A stretch of DNA of 64,000 nt from Ruminococcus sp. XPD3002 (lineage in GTDB: Bacteria; Bacillota; Clostridia; Oscillospirales; Ruminococcaceae): assembly GCA_900119535.1 (NCBI GenBank), contig FPJT01000009.1, positions 94,146 through 158,145 of the forward strand, written 5' to 3'. The notes below the pieces were generated by a model. It saw nothing but the letters and a program-made list of their open reading frames with translations. It searched no databases and had not been told where the DNA came from. Shown here piece by piece: positions 26,053 through 35,645 of the stretch (positions within the stretch are counted from its first letter, which is position 1; every line of letters starts with the position of its first letter). A program made the position numbers and the translations under genes.

Positions 26053-27492
26053 ATGAATATCAAAAAAACTGTTTCCGCTGCGGCTGCTGCTTTAATGCTG
26101 ATGAATGCTGCATCATGCGGAGAAAAAAACACTTCCGAACCCGCTGCTTCATCCGAACAGCCTGAGACTTCCGCAGCTTCCGAGACTTCTTCGGAAACTA
26201 CCTCAGCGGTTGAGGAAAACAGCGATGTACCTGAGATCTCGGGTTACGATCTGCTGTGGAATGACGAGTTTGACGGTGCGGAAATGGACGAGACAAAGTG
26301 GAATTACGAACCCCACGAGCCCGGCTGGACAAACGAGGAGCTTCAGGAGTACACCACTTCAACTGACAACGTTTTCGTCAGGGACGGTAAACTCGTTATC
26401 AAGGCGATAAAGTCCGAAAAAGACGGCAAGGACTACTATACATCGGGCAAGGTCACGGGACAGAACAAGACAGATTTTACCTACGGAAAGGTCGTTGTAA
26501 GTGCCAAAGTTCCCGAAGGACAGGGACTCTGGCCTGCAATATGGATGATGCCGAAGGATGAGAGCTACTATGGACAGTGGCCTAAGTGCGGAGAGATCGA
26601 CATAATGGAAGTGCTTGGAAGCAGTGTGGATACTGCATACGGTACCCTTCACTACGGTGAACCTCATGCGGAACAGCAGGGGACATACGTCCTTGAAGGT
26701 ACGGACTATTCCAAGGATTTCCACGAGTATTCGGTAGAATGGGAACCGGGAGAGTTCCGCTGGTACATCGACGGTGAACTCTACCACACCGTAAATGACT
26801 GGTTCACTGCGGTAGAGGGCGAGGACGAAAAGCCTTATCCTGCACCTTTCGATCAGCCGTTCTTTGTGCAGATGAATCTTGCAGTAGGCGGTACATGGCC
26901 CGGAGATCCTGATGATACCACTGATTTCGACAAGGCAGAGTTTGAAGTGGACTACGTAAGAGTTTATCAGAAACCGCAGTACGATACCAATGTTACAAAG
27001 CCTGAGAAAAACTACCGTGAACCTCTTGAGGACGGAAACTATATCTACAACGGAGATTTCGCTGAGAACGAGGACCTTACCGATGACGTGAACTGGAAAT
27101 TCCTTCTGTTTGAAGGGGGCGAAGGTTCAGCAGAGATAAGCGACAATACAATGATAATCAAAACAGAGAATGAAGGTACTGTTGATTATTCGGTACAGCT
27201 GGTACAGCCTGAACTTCCAATGATAAAGGGTAAGAAGTACAGAGTCACATTCGATGCAAGAGCAGATGAGGAAAGAGATATAGTTGTATGTGTATCTGCA
27301 CCGACTGCCGGATGGATACGCTATCTGGAAGACACAAAGCTCACTGTTCCCACAGAAAAGACCACTTTCACATACGAATTTGAAATGAAGGACAAGGATG
27401 ATCCTAACGGACGCCTTGAATTCAATCTTGGACACAGAGGTTCTTCCGCAACTGTATACATTTCAAATGTCCGTGTTGAAGAGATAAGCTGA
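26053..27492 (+). CDS. GH16 beta-glucanase lipoprotein with C-terminal CBM4/9-like module
   Basis: A 479-residue enzyme. Lipobox ends at Cys22 (MNAASC), then an acidic/Ser-rich linker (23-62) and a GH16 domain (about 65-315) with the catalytic signature GEIDIMEVLG. The nucleophile and acid Glu lie at about residues 181 and 186, with Asp between, as in the insertion-bearing laminarinase/lichenase subgroup. The C-terminal 140 residues (NYIYNGDFAEN...VYISNVRVEEI) resemble a CBM4/9-type carbohydrate-binding module. It carries no dockerin, so it is cell-anchored by lipid, not by the cellulosome. Expected substrate: beta-1,3 or mixed-linkage beta-glucan. Confidence 0.93.
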   Translation: MNIKKTVSAAAAALMLMNAASCGEKNTSEPAASSEQPETSAASETSSETTSAVEENSDVPEISGYDLLWNDEFDGAEMDETKWNYEPHEPGWTNEELQEYTTSTDNVFVRDGKLVIKAIKSEKDGKDYYTSGKVTGQNKTDFTYGKVVVSAKVPEGQGLWPAIWMMPKDESYYGQWPKCGEIDIMEVLGSSVDTAYGTLHYGEPHAEQQGTYVLEGTDYSKDFHEYSVEWEPGEFRWYIDGELYHTVNDWFTAVEGEDEKPYPAPFDQPFFVQMNLAVGGTWPGDPDDTTDFDKAEFEVDYVRVYQKPQYDTNVTKPEKNYREPLEDGNYIYNGDFAENEDLTDDVNWKFLLFEGGEGSAEISDNTMIIKTENEGTVDYSVQLVQPELPMIKGKKYRVTFDARADEERDIVVCVSAPTAGWIRYLEDTKLTVPTEKTTFTYEFEMKDKDDPNGRLEFNLGHRGSSATVYISNVRVEEIS

Positions 27493-27513
27493 CAAGTAAA
27501 TATAAAATAAAGA

Positions 27514-27539
27514 GGGTACTGCCGGAGCAGTACCCTTTT
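27514..27539 (+). terminator. GH16 gene terminator
   Basis: Perfect 9-bp stem GGGTACTGC / GCAGTACCC, loop CGGA, then TTTTC. Confidence 0.9.
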
Positions 27540-27572
27540 CTATGGAGATTGTTTGAAAATGTCTTGTAAAAA

Positions 27573-27995
27573 TCAAGCAATAGCAGCGCCGAGTGCCTTG
27601 CACTGAGCAACAGCATCGTCGTCGGGAGCTTCGTTTACTGTAAGTGAATCAGCAGCGATATCTGCTCCTGCATTCTTTGCATCGTCCTCCCAGTTACGCA
27701 TCCATTCGCCGTCGCCCCAGCCGTATGAACCGAAGAGAACTACCTTCTTGCCTGCGAGACTGCCCTTTACAGCATCCCACATAGGCTGGAATTCGTCTTC
27801 CTCAAGAACCTCTGCACCCATTGCAGGGCAACCGAAAGCAAATGCGTCATAATTTGCAACTGAATCGGCATTGAAGTCAGAAGCGCTGATGAGCTCAGCC
27901 TCTGCACCCTTCTCCTTAGCTCCGTCAGCAACGGCATTTGCCATAGCCTCTGTATTGCCTGTACCGCTCCAGAAAACAACTGCGATCTTACTCAT
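27573..27995 (-). CDS. Flavodoxin
   Basis: A 140-residue short-chain flavodoxin. The FMN-phosphate loop SGTGNTEAMA lies at residues 10-19, FGCPAMGAEVLEE flanks the isoalloxazine ring, and FGSYGWGDGEWMRNW follows. It is a low-potential electron carrier in the cytoplasm of anaerobes. Its own GAAAGGA start site; intergenic 27996-28300 upstream shows no other gene. Confidence 0.97.
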   Translation of the reverse strand: MSKIAVVFWSGTGNTEAMANAVADGAKEKGAEAELISASDFNADSVANYDAFAFGCPAMGAEVLEEDEFQPMWDAVKGSLAGKKVVLFGSYGWGDGEWMRNWEDDAKNAGADIAADSLTVNEAPDDDAVAQCKALGAAIA

Positions 27996-28216
27996 GATTA
28001 ATTCCTTTCTGTTAGCCTTGGCTAACCCTTGATCAAAATAAAAAGTGCTGTATACACTTTAACATTGTTATTATATCAGATGCAGAAGGCTTGTTCAACT
28101 CCATTGCGGCTTCTTCTGCTCCATAAGGACTTTCGTTATTGCTCCGCAAATTAACTCTTGAAGAATTATACGAATGACAAGCAAGAAAAAACATGAGTTT
28201 GTCGTGGTGCAATACT

Positions 28217-28256
28217 GAAAAAAACTATATGCCCCGCTCATTTGAACGGGGCATAT
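28217..28256 (-). terminator. Terminator of the MacAB-like operon
   Basis: Arms ATATGCCCCGCT (28227-28238) and AACGGGGCATAT (28245-28256); minus strand continues AGTTTTTTT, 45 nt past the permease stop. Confidence 0.9.
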
Positions 28257-28300
28257 ATGGATGAGAGAATGTTGGAAAATTTCCGTAGTCAGCTTAAGTA

Positions 28301-29605
28301 TTATTCGTATCTCAGAGCATCGATAGGATCCATCTTTGCAGCCTTTCCAGCAGGATAGAGTCCGAAGAAGATGCCTGTGAGAGTTGAGAATATAAGCGAG
28401 ATAACTATTCCGCCGATAGAAGGTGTAATAGATACGTTTCCGAGGAGATCCGCATAAGTCGGATCAGACTGGATAACGCTGTTTGCGATAACTGCAACGA
28501 TCTCGCCGTTGAGGAGTCCTACGATGATTCCTATGATACCGCCGATAAGGCAGATGATAATAGCTTCTGTAACGAACTGTGATTTAATGGTACTCTTTTT
28601 AGCACCGAGTGCTTTTCGTATACCGATCTCACGTGTTCTCTCTGTAACGCTTACGAGCATGATGTTCATAACTCCGACACCGCCAACGAGAAGTGAAAGT
28701 GCAGCGATAACAGAGATGATAACTGTAAGGATAGAGATAGCAGATGACATAACCTTCATTACCTGTTCATTTGTAACAACTCTTACACCGCAACCCTTTA
28801 TCTGCTCATACTGCTCATTAAAGTAGCTTTCCATTTTACTCTGTGCTTCGCTTGGAGTGAGAGAGTTATCAAATGTAAATACACAGTAATAGAAGTATTC
28901 ATCATAATCTGATGTGCCCGAAAGCTCGCTTGCTATAGTGTAAGGAATGTACATAGGAGTTTTAATATCCTCTTCCTTAGTGTTTCCTGTACCCATACCC
29001 TGAAGCATTTCGTTATACTTGTAAACACCGACGATAGTGAATTCTACAGGGAGAGATTCGTTGACAGTGAGACTGATCTCCTGTCCGATAGGCTCTTCGT
29101 TGTCCTTGAAATACTGCTTTACGAATACATCTGAAACAACGCAGGTATGGCGGTCTTCAAGGCTGTCTCGGAAGGATATCTTTCTTCCTGAGAGCATTTT
29201 TACACTATAGTAATCAAAAGTACCTTCTGCACCACCGGTGAGAGAAACGTTTACTGTCTGCTTCTGTGAGTTGATAAGGTTTCCTTCACCGCCCTGTACA
29301 TCCTGACCGAAATAGAATTCGCCGGGATATTTATCAAGGAATCCCTTGATCATATCCATTGTTATCCAGTCTTCAACATCGGGTTCTTCATCCGGATTAT
29401 CAGGAGCAACTATTACTTCCATAAGGTTTGAAGCACCGAGATTCTGGAATGTATTGCTGAATGTAGAGCTGAGTGTATTACCGAGTGTAGTGATAGTTAT
29501 AACGGCGCTGATACCGATGATGATACCAAGCATTGTAAGAAGCGAACGCATCTTGTTGGACCAGATAGAGCTCAGTGCCATTTTAAGGTTTTCCCAAAAC
29601 TTCAT
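28301..29605 (-). CDS. MacB-type ABC transporter permease
   Basis: A 434-residue permease of the FtsX/MacB class: an N-terminal helix (about 18-40, MLGIIIGISAVITITTLG), a large extracytoplasmic domain (about 45-290), then three helices (about 295-430) with the conserved VTERTREIGIRKALGAK loop between them. It shares a 1-bp overlap with the ATPase gene. With the ATPase and membrane-fusion lipoprotein it forms a tripartite-like efflux or signalling system, as in Gram-positive peptide/antibiotic exporters (YknXYZ type). Substrate unknown. Confidence 0.93.
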   Translation of the reverse strand: MKFWENLKMALSSIWSNKMRSLLTMLGIIIGISAVITITTLGNTLSSTFSNTFQNLGASNLMEVIVAPDNPDEEPDVEDWITMDMIKGFLDKYPGEFYFGQDVQGGEGNLINSQKQTVNVSLTGGAEGTFDYYSVKMLSGRKISFRDSLEDRHTCVVSDVFVKQYFKDNEEPIGQEISLTVNESLPVEFTIVGVYKYNEMLQGMGTGNTKEEDIKTPMYIPYTIASELSGTSDYDEYFYYCVFTFDNSLTPSEAQSKMESYFNEQYEQIKGCGVRVVTNEQVMKVMSSAISILTVIISVIAALSLLVGGVGVMNIMLVSVTERTREIGIRKALGAKKSTIKSQFVTEAIIICLIGGIIGIIVGLLNGEIVAVIANSVIQSDPTYADLLGNVSITPSIGGIVISLIFSTLTGIFFGLYPAGKAAKMDPIDALRYE

Positions 29606-30333
29606 TATGCGTTCACCTCCGTTTCCGTGCTGTCGGGATCCTTATATCCCGTATCGGAGACGATGTTTCCGTCGCTGATAGTGATGATACGATCAGTTTC
29701 AGCGGCAAGCTCCGGGCTGTGGGTGATGAGGACTATTGTTTTGCCCTCTTCCTTGTGGAGCTTATGGAAGATATCCATAACAAGGTGACCTGTTTTACTG
29801 TCGAGAGCACCTGTAGGCTCGTCGGCGAGTATTATAGAAGGATCGTTAGCCATAGCACGTGCGATAGCCACACGCTGTTTCTGACCGCCTGAAAGCTCAT
29901 TTGGCTTATGGCTCGCACGATCGGACATTTCAACCAGTTTGAGAAGCTCGAGAGCTCTCTGACGGCGTTCCTTACGTGATTTTCCTGCATAGAGCATAGG
30001 AAGCTCAACGTTTTTCAGTGCATTTGATTTTGAGATAAGGTTGAATGTCTGGAAAACGAAGCCTATCTCCTTATTTCTTATCTGACTGAGCTGCTTATCG
30101 TTAAGACGGCTTACGTCAGTACCGTTAAGGTGGTATGTACCTTCGGTAGGTCTGTCGAGAGCGCCGATTATGTTCATAAGAGTACTCTTACCAGAACCGG
30201 AAGCGCCGACTATAGCTACAAACTCGCCCTCATGAACGGTTATATTCATGCCGTTGAGTATCTGAAGCTCATTAGGCTGACCTATATAGTAGCGTTTGAT
30301 GATGTTACTCATCTCAATGACTCTTTTGCTCAT
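29605..30333 (-). CDS. MacB/LolD-type ABC ATPase
   Basis: A 242-residue ATPase: Walker A GASGSGKST (about residue 40), signature LSGGQKQRVAIARAM, Walker B IILADEPTGALDSKTG. The TGALD spelling is typical of the LolD/MacB group. It lies 2 bp after the membrane-fusion gene and overlaps the permease gene by 1 bp, so the three proteins form one unit. Confidence 0.95.
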   Translation of the reverse strand: MSKRVIEMSNIIKRYYIGQPNELQILNGMNITVHEGEFVAIVGASGSGKSTLMNIIGALDRPTEGTYHLNGTDVSRLNDKQLSQIRNKEIGFVFQTFNLISKSNALKNVELPMLYAGKSRKERRQRALELLKLVEMSDRASHKPNELSGGQKQRVAIARAMANDPSIILADEPTGALDSKTGHLVMDIFHKLHKEEGKTIVLITHSPELAAETDRIITISDGNIVSDTGYKDPDSTETEVNA

Positions 30334-30335
30334 AA

Positions 30336-31790
30336 TTACTCACCGTCATCCTCAGCTTCCGTAGTTATAGCTTCATAGTAGCTTCCTGAAACTCTGACGC
30401 TCTTTCCGTCCTCGACATTCTTTGGATCAGTGAGGATGCGGTCGCCGTCCTTGAGTTCGGATGAAGAAATTTCAGTGAGATAAGAAGTCTCCATACCTTT
30501 TTCTACTTCGACCTTCTTAGCAGTGCATTTTGAGCCTGTACCCTCAGCGAGGTATACATAGCACTTGTCGTCCTCTTCGATGATAGAATCATAAGGAACA
30601 GCAAGAACATCGTCCTTTGATTCGAGAGCGATCTTTACCTTTGCGTTCATACCGATAAGAAGGCCTGATTCAGCATTGTCAACAGCGATCTCAGCTTCAT
30701 AGCCGTTGTTCTTTGTTTCGCCTGTGATAGCGTTTGCGGAAGTGCTTGAGATGTTTATAACTCTTTCGACTTTACCGTTGAACTCCTTATTTCCTGTAGC
30801 GTTTGTAGTGATAACAGCGCTCTGTCCCTCGTGTACGCTGAGGATATCTGTTTCCTTGACAGTAACCTTTATGCGGAGTGAAGAAGTATCTTCAAGAGTC
30901 ATGATAGCGTCTGTAGTAGGGATGCTTCCCTCTGAAACGCTGAGTGTAGTAACTATACCGTCCTTAGGAGCCTTTACTGTACACTTGTTGATCTTGTCCT
31001 GAAGCTTGTCGAGCTGAGCCTGAGTTGAGCTGTCTGTTTCAAACTTCTCTGCGTTGATAGTATCCTGAGCAGCCTGTACAGCCTGATCTCCGCTTGAAAC
31101 AGCACGGTCATAAGCAGCATTTGCTTCGTCGATAGCGCTGTCGTAAGTGCTTAAGCTGTCGCCGAGAGTATTGTATTCGCTCTCAGCCATTTTGTACTGT
31201 TCATACAGTGCAGAAGCCTGAGCCTCGGCAGTTGCATCGCCTGTTGAGTAAGCAGCGTTGTAAGCCTGTTCATACTGTGAATAGAGCTCGTTCTTTCTGC
31301 TTTCAGCCTGATTGTATCTGCTGTAAGCCTTGTCACGGGCACTTATTGCGTTGTCGATAGCACGCTGAGCAGCGTTGACAGCAGCATCTCTGTCTGACTT
31401 TGCAGTGTTGAGAGCACGCTGATTGATCTCGTGGAGACTCTGCTGTTTCTCGCCTGTCTTGTCAAAGCTTGCCTTAAGGTTGTCGTACTCTGTCTGAAGA
31501 TCGGAGCTGTCGAAGACGCATAATACGTCGCCCTCCTTGACGCTGCTGCCGACCTCAACGTTCAGCTGCTTGACCTTTGTATTAAGGTCGCTTGTGATCT
31601 TTACTTCGTTTGAGCCCTCAACTGAACCTGTAACGTTGATATAGTTCTCAACTGTCTGGTGCTCGAGCGTGTAAGCTCCTGATGTAGGACCGAGGTCAAC
31701 GGTCTGTGAAGCGCAGGAAACTGCGCCTGAAAGCATTAAAGCAGAGGCAGAAACTACAGCCAGTGCCTTTAAGATGTACTTATTGTTCAT
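30336..31790 (-). CDS. Membrane-fusion (HlyD/RND-type adaptor) lipoprotein
   Basis: A 484-residue adaptor. Lipobox ends at Cys26 (LSGAVSC). Then an N-terminal barrel half, a lipoyl half-motif, a long coiled coil rich in Ala/Gln/Tyr (about 100-270, NAAQRAIDNAISARDKAYSRYN), the second lipoyl half (KAPKDGIVTTLSVSEGS) and beta-barrel/membrane-proximal domains. I start at ATG 31790 with GGAAAGGAG upstream; the frame extends to 31832 without a ribosome binding site. It links the MacB-like permease to the wall side in a monoderm and probably binds substrate. Confidence 0.92.
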   Translation of the reverse strand: MNNKYILKALAVVSASALMLSGAVSCASQTVDLGPTSGAYTLEHQTVENYINVTGSVEGSNEVKITSDLNTKVKQLNVEVGSSVKEGDVLCVFDSSDLQTEYDNLKASFDKTGEKQQSLHEINQRALNTAKSDRDAAVNAAQRAIDNAISARDKAYSRYNQAESRKNELYSQYEQAYNAAYSTGDATAEAQASALYEQYKMAESEYNTLGDSLSTYDSAIDEANAAYDRAVSSGDQAVQAAQDTINAEKFETDSSTQAQLDKLQDKINKCTVKAPKDGIVTTLSVSEGSIPTTDAIMTLEDTSSLRIKVTVKETDILSVHEGQSAVITTNATGNKEFNGKVERVINISSTSANAITGETKNNGYEAEIAVDNAESGLLIGMNAKVKIALESKDDVLAVPYDSIIEEDDKCYVYLAEGTGSKCTAKKVEVEKGMETSYLTEISSSELKDGDRILTDPKNVEDGKSVRVSGSYYEAITTEAEDDGE

Positions 31791-31975
31791 ACGAACAATT
31801 CTCCTTTCCAAATCCAACATTCGTTTTAACATTAGTTTTAATGTATGAAGCGCTATAGTTCAAACAGTTCGCAGTTCGTTGATGCTTAGTGTAATATGAA
31901 CTAATATCATTGGTACGATTTGTAAGAACTGCTGAAAAACCAACGCAAATTGTATCATACGCTTAATACACTAAT

Positions 31976-32004
31976 ATATTAGCACATAAATTCAGTTTTG
32001 TCAA
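31976..32004 (-). promoter_or_regulatory. Promoter of the MacAB-like operon with a roughly 180-nt leader
   Basis: Minus strand TTGACA (32004-31999), exact 17-nt spacer, TAATAT (31981-31976). The leader to 31790 has imperfect inverted repeats (GTTCGCAGTTCGTTG region, and ATGAACTAATATCAT) that could be operator or RNA structure. 32005-32242 contains an AT palindrome TTTAATATTAC/GTAATATTAAA (about 32163-32191) and a terminator, and no gene. Confidence 0.75.
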
Positions 32005-32196
32005 TAATTATTTGCATAAGAATTTCTGAAATATTTCTTAAGCTAAAAAAATATAACTTTAAGAATTGTCAATGAAAGGATAATATTTGTGCGTGTGTAA
32101 CGGATGAAGATTGAAATGGAACTGCCTGAATGTGAAATGTGACGAATAATAACATTTTAGAATTTTAATATTACTTTTTTGTAATATTAAAGGAAT

Positions 32197-32234
32197 CCCC
32201 CTGAAAGATACGAAATAATCGTTCTGACAGGGGG
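32197..32234 (-). terminator. Terminator of the DUF1015/Maf gene pair
   Basis: CCCCCTG / CAGGGGG arms enclosing a second pairing (CGAAATAATCG); the minus strand continues ATTCCTTT. Confidence 0.7.
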
Positions 32235-32242
32235 AAACTGTA

Positions 32243-33505
32243 TTAATCTGTTATTTTTCTTGCCTCGATATAGAAGCGCTTGTCGTCAGCGTGTCCCATA
32301 GAGAAAGTCTTGCGCGGGAGAGCGCCGTCCTTGATGACTGTCGGGAAGAGCTGTGACTTATCCATGTCTGGGAGTATGAAGGCGATACCGTTATGCTTTG
32401 CAGCAAGTGACTTTACGTTCTCTTTACCGTGGATATAGTCTATCTTACCGCCCTTTGACTTTATGTATCCGTCAAGGAAGTTCTGGAGTGAGCCTACAGA
32501 GAGGTTCGATGAGGTCTTTCCGATGAAATACTTCTTTTCACCTTCTGAAGTACAGCAGGTGAAATACTGCTCGGATGCATTTTCGCTGAGAGCAAGAGCA
32601 GAAGTCATCTCACTGATGAGCCCGTTTACGTCAACATCGTATACAAGGCGGTGTATAGCCTCGAATTTCAGAGCGTCGCTGTGGAGGTTCACTATCTCGG
32701 CAAGAGCATATCTTGCAGGGTGGTTGGAGAAGTCCTTGTCGGGAGCGGACTTCTTAAGCTGTTCGTAGTATTCCTTAGCAGTTGCAAGGGAGTGGTTTCC
32801 GTCGCCCATAGCGTAAAGGAGTACAGGTGTATTTTCAAGGCCGTACTTCTTATTGAATACATCGGGATCAGCAAGTGAAGCAAGAGCCTTGTCGATGCAC
32901 TCCTGAGTATCCTTGTCAACGAGATAACCGCTGATGCTTCCACCGTTCTGCATGAGCTCAGTTGAATAGAGCTGCTTCATATCTGAAGGCTTAAGCTGGC
33001 CGATGACCTTATCCTCGGGATCGTCAATAAGTATCATTATGTGTGGAAGCTCCAGTGCGGCACCCTGTCTGACCTTAAGACGGGGAGGTATACGCTCGAC
33101 TACAGTTGCCTCGGTAGCACGAACCTGTGAAGTGCTTCCCTTTGAGAAGTCGTACTGTTCAAGGTCGATAGCACCTACGATACCCTTACGGATTATGCCG
33201 TTGCTCTGAACTCGCTCAACGTAGATCATTGAGTCTTTATACTTGTCGAATATGTTTTTTGCGAGGTAATCATCCATAGCGGAATGAATCTTGTCGATAC
33301 GCTGAGCGACATCTTTATCCTCCAGGAAGATCTCGGGAAGGATGAGACGCAGTGTGGAGCGGGCATCGCCTACTTCTTTTTCGGCAGCCTCCCAGTATTC
33401 GGGTTCGCTTGTGTACTGATCGCATGCGATAACGGACCATTTATGCATGTCGGCAGTACTTTTCGGGATAAGGATATCCGCAGAGTGGAAAGCAGTTGAA
33501 TTCAT
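32243..33505 (-). CDS. DUF1015 family protein
   Basis: A 420-residue cytoplasmic protein of the DUF1015 family. Matching features: the N-terminal HKWSVIACDQYTSEPEYWEAAE, VERVQSNGIIRKGIVGAIDLEQYDF, and the characteristic LLYAMGDGNHSLATAKEYYEQLKK. Function is not established; a ParB/Srx-like kinase or hydrolase role has been suggested for relatives and remains inference. It lies 5 bp downstream of maf and is presumably co-transcribed. Confidence 0.85.
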   Translation of the reverse strand: MNSTAFHSADILIPKSTADMHKWSVIACDQYTSEPEYWEAAEKEVGDARSTLRLILPEIFLEDKDVAQRIDKIHSAMDDYLAKNIFDKYKDSMIYVERVQSNGIIRKGIVGAIDLEQYDFSKGSTSQVRATEATVVERIPPRLKVRQGAALELPHIMILIDDPEDKVIGQLKPSDMKQLYSTELMQNGGSISGYLVDKDTQECIDKALASLADPDVFNKKYGLENTPVLLYAMGDGNHSLATAKEYYEQLKKSAPDKDFSNHPARYALAEIVNLHSDALKFEAIHRLVYDVDVNGLISEMTSALALSENASEQYFTCCTSEGEKKYFIGKTSSNLSVGSLQNFLDGYIKSKGGKIDYIHGKENVKSLAAKHNGIAFILPDMDKSQLFPTVIKDGALPRKTFSMGHADDKRFYIEARKITD

Positions 33506-33510
33506 ATATA

Positions 33511-34080
33511 TTACTCCTTTACAGAATTTATGAACGAGTTTAGTTCTCGGTTGAGCATGGATACAGGAAGTCCCACAACGTTGAAATAGTCGCCGAAAAT
33601 GGACTCGATAAGAAGTGCGCCCTTACCCTGTATACCGTATCCTCCTGCCTTGTCGAAGGGTTCTCCCGTGGCGATATATCTTTCGATATCATCATCGGAG
33701 AGCTCCAGGAAGTTAACGTCCGTAGAGCAGCTGAATGTGCGCTTGTTGCCCTTATATATAAGAGTGCATCCTGTAATTACACGGTGGGACCTGCCCGAAA
33801 GCAGCGAAAGGAACTCGCGGCACTGAACTTCTCCTACAGGTTTTCCGAGGATGAAGTCATCCACGATAACAACAGTATCGCAACCTATGACAAGGGCGTC
33901 AGGGTACGAAGCAGCGGCAGCCTCGGCTTTAACGCAGGACAGGTATTCGGAAGCCTTGTCGGGCTGTATTCCTTCGGGGAGAGTCTCGTCGGCGTCAGTT
34001 GAGACAGCAGTGAAGCTCTCGGTTATAAGCTTCATAAGCTCGCGTCTGCGCGGAGATGCAGAGGCAAGTATAATATCCAT
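33511..34080 (-). CDS. maf: Maf-type nucleoside triphosphate pyrophosphatase
   Basis: A 189-residue Maf protein: N-terminal IILASASPRRRELM (nucleotide-binding), VIGCDTVVIVDD, the catalytic-site region KPVGEVQCREFLSLLSGRSHRVITG, and FDKAGGYGIQGKGALLIESIFGDYFNVVGLP. Such enzymes hydrolyse dTTP/UTP or modified nucleotides and affect septation. Operon with the DUF1015 gene. Confidence 0.95.
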   Translation of the reverse strand: MDIILASASPRRRELMKLITESFTAVSTDADETLPEGIQPDKASEYLSCVKAEAAAASYPDALVIGCDTVVIVDDFILGKPVGEVQCREFLSLLSGRSHRVITGCTLIYKGNKRTFSCSTDVNFLELSDDDIERYIATGEPFDKAGGYGIQGKGALLIESIFGDYFNVVGLPVSMLNRELNSFINSVKE

Positions 34081-34186
34081 AACATCATTCCTTTGTTTCT
34101 AAGATCCTACAAAACATTTTAACATATTACATCATTAGTGTCAACAGAAAAAGTTAACGGAAATAGAAACTTATTTCCGCATATAG

Positions 34187-34215
34187 TTGACAGTGCTTTA
34201 TTAAAATGATATAAT
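34187..34215 (+). promoter_or_regulatory. Consensus promoter of the CPBP protease gene
   Basis: TTGACA (34187-34192), 17-nt spacer, TATAAT (34210-34215), 26 nt before the ATG at 34241. Confidence 0.8.
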
Positions 34216-34240
34216 TGAACTCAAATAAGGAGGATAACAT

Positions 34241-34909
34241 ATGATAAAAAATAAAAAACTGACAGCCGTACTTATTATATATACGGTATTGTTCTACGGT
34301 GTATGGGCGTGGTTCGAGCTGTTTGCTGCTGAGAAGCTGTCAGCGCATTTCGGAACGGAGTTCATGACCGAGCTTGCAAAGTGCGGAGTAAAGCTTGCAG
34401 TATGGGCACTGCCTGCATTTATACTGATAAAGATTTTCAACAAGAACATGTATATAAAGATGCCGAATATGTTCAGCAATCGGTTTATGGCAAGGTGGTG
34501 GCTGCTGTTTGCGGCAATGGTGGGATATTTTCTGTTTGTATCCTACAGGGCACACGGCACTGTAAAGCTTGCCGACAATATCCGCTGGGAGATGCTGATA
34601 CCGTATATTCTGGTTGGACTGTCGGAAGAACTGGTATTCCGCGGCTGGCTTCTCAACGCCACTATGAAGGAATCGGACAAGCTGATACTTCCCGTAGCAG
34701 TAAATGCAGTGATGTTCACCCTGATACACTTCCCGATATGGTATCATATGGGCGTTCTCGAACAGAACCTGACGCATTTCCTGTTCCTTCAGATCATCGG
34801 ACTGAGTGTACTTTTCAGCTGGACATTCATACGAAGCAGGAATATAGTTTTTACTATGCTTCTTCACTCGGCGTATGATATTCTTGTACTGCTTTTTCTG
34901 GGTTCGTGA
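34241..34909 (+). CDS. CPBP-family intramembrane metalloprotease
   Basis: A 222-residue protein with about six membrane helices and the CPBP (Abi) motifs: SEELVFRGWLLN (EExxxR, near residue 128), NAVMFTLIHF (FxxxH) and a C-terminal HSAYD. The family includes Rce1-like prenyl-protein proteases and bacteriocin-immunity proteins. Its position next to a sortase/pilus locus is suggestive only. It is monocistronic with a strong promoter. Confidence 0.88.
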   Translation: MIKNKKLTAVLIIYTVLFYGVWAWFELFAAEKLSAHFGTEFMTELAKCGVKLAVWALPAFILIKIFNKNMYIKMPNMFSNRFMARWWLLFAAMVGYFLFVSYRAHGTVKLADNIRWEMLIPYILVGLSEELVFRGWLLNATMKESDKLILPVAVNAVMFTLIHFPIWYHMGVLEQNLTHFLFLQIIGLSVLFSWTFIRSRNIVFTMLLHSAYDILVLLFLGS

Positions 34910-34919
34910 TAAAAACTTT

Positions 34920-34972
34920 CAGCCTGACAGGCTGCTCCGCAGATCATGTATGGAGCGTCCTGTCAGGCTGTT
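34920..34972 (-). terminator. Terminator at the end of the left pilus operon
   Basis: Arms AGCCTGACAGG (34921-34931) and CCTGTCAGGCT (34959-34969) with an inner GCTCC/GGAGC stem. The minus strand continues GAAAGTTTTT, 20 nt after the sortase stop. It also follows the CPBP stop on the plus strand. Confidence 0.8.
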
Positions 34973-34988
34973 ATCGTTATATAGGTTT

Positions 34989-35645
34989 TCAGGTGGTCTC
35001 TTCGGGAACGAGGTCTGCACGTACAGTAACTCTGCTTTTACCGCTGAGCGTACATGTAAAGAGCGTAAGATCCCATTCTTCCGACTGACCGCTGAACATC
35101 TGGGTGATATCTTCACCGTCAATGACTTCGGTATAAGCAACGGTGTAGATGTATTTTTTTCCGAGTGTATTTGTGAATACTATCCGGTCTCCTGAAACAA
35201 GGTCATCAATCTTGCCGAAATGCGAATAGAAGTTGTGTGCGGCGATGATGAGGTCGTTTGTTTCTGCCGAACCGCTGTACCTGCATGGCGAGATATTGAG
35301 CTTATCGTAGCTCCAGTCGCTCATTACGGGAAGTTCAAGTCCGAGGGAGGGGAGACTGATATATCCGCAGTAGGAATTTTTGTCGATAACGATACCTGCA
35401 TCAGACTTGCTTTCGGGTTCGTCTTTTTCGTATTCTGCGAACAGGTCCTCTTCGGTGCTTGGCGGAGTGGCTTCGGTGATATCGACGTATTCATCGGGTA
35501 TCTTGTTTTTCAGTATCTCGATAACGCTTTCGGAAGCATCTGCGGCGTCTTTACTCTGACGGACGTTGTGCCAGCAAAGCAGGAATGCTGAGAGGATGCA
35601 TAATACTCCCAGTGTTACGACTAAGATCCATGAATTACTTTTCAT
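34989..35645 (-). CDS. Sortase (non-class-C, housekeeping or anchoring type)
   Basis: A 218-residue sortase: an N-terminal membrane helix (5-24), an acidic linker (25-80) and the catalytic barrel. Active-site residues are visible: His in IAAHNFYSHFG, Cys in TLFTCTLSGKSRVTVRA with the Arg nine residues on. It lacks the C-terminal helix and lid motif of pilus-polymerising class C sortases, so it probably anchors the finished fibre or pilin to the wall. It is the last gene of the left pilus operon, overlapping the pilin gene by 11 bp. Confidence 0.9.
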   Translation of the reverse strand: MKSNSWILVVTLGVLCILSAFLLCWHNVRQSKDAADASESVIEILKNKIPDEYVDITEATPPSTEEDLFAEYEKDEPESKSDAGIVIDKNSYCGYISLPSLGLELPVMSDWSYDKLNISPCRYSGSAETNDLIIAAHNFYSHFGKIDDLVSGDRIVFTNTLGKKYIYTVAYTEVIDGEDITQMFSGQSEEWDLTLFTCTLSGKSRVTVRADLVPEETT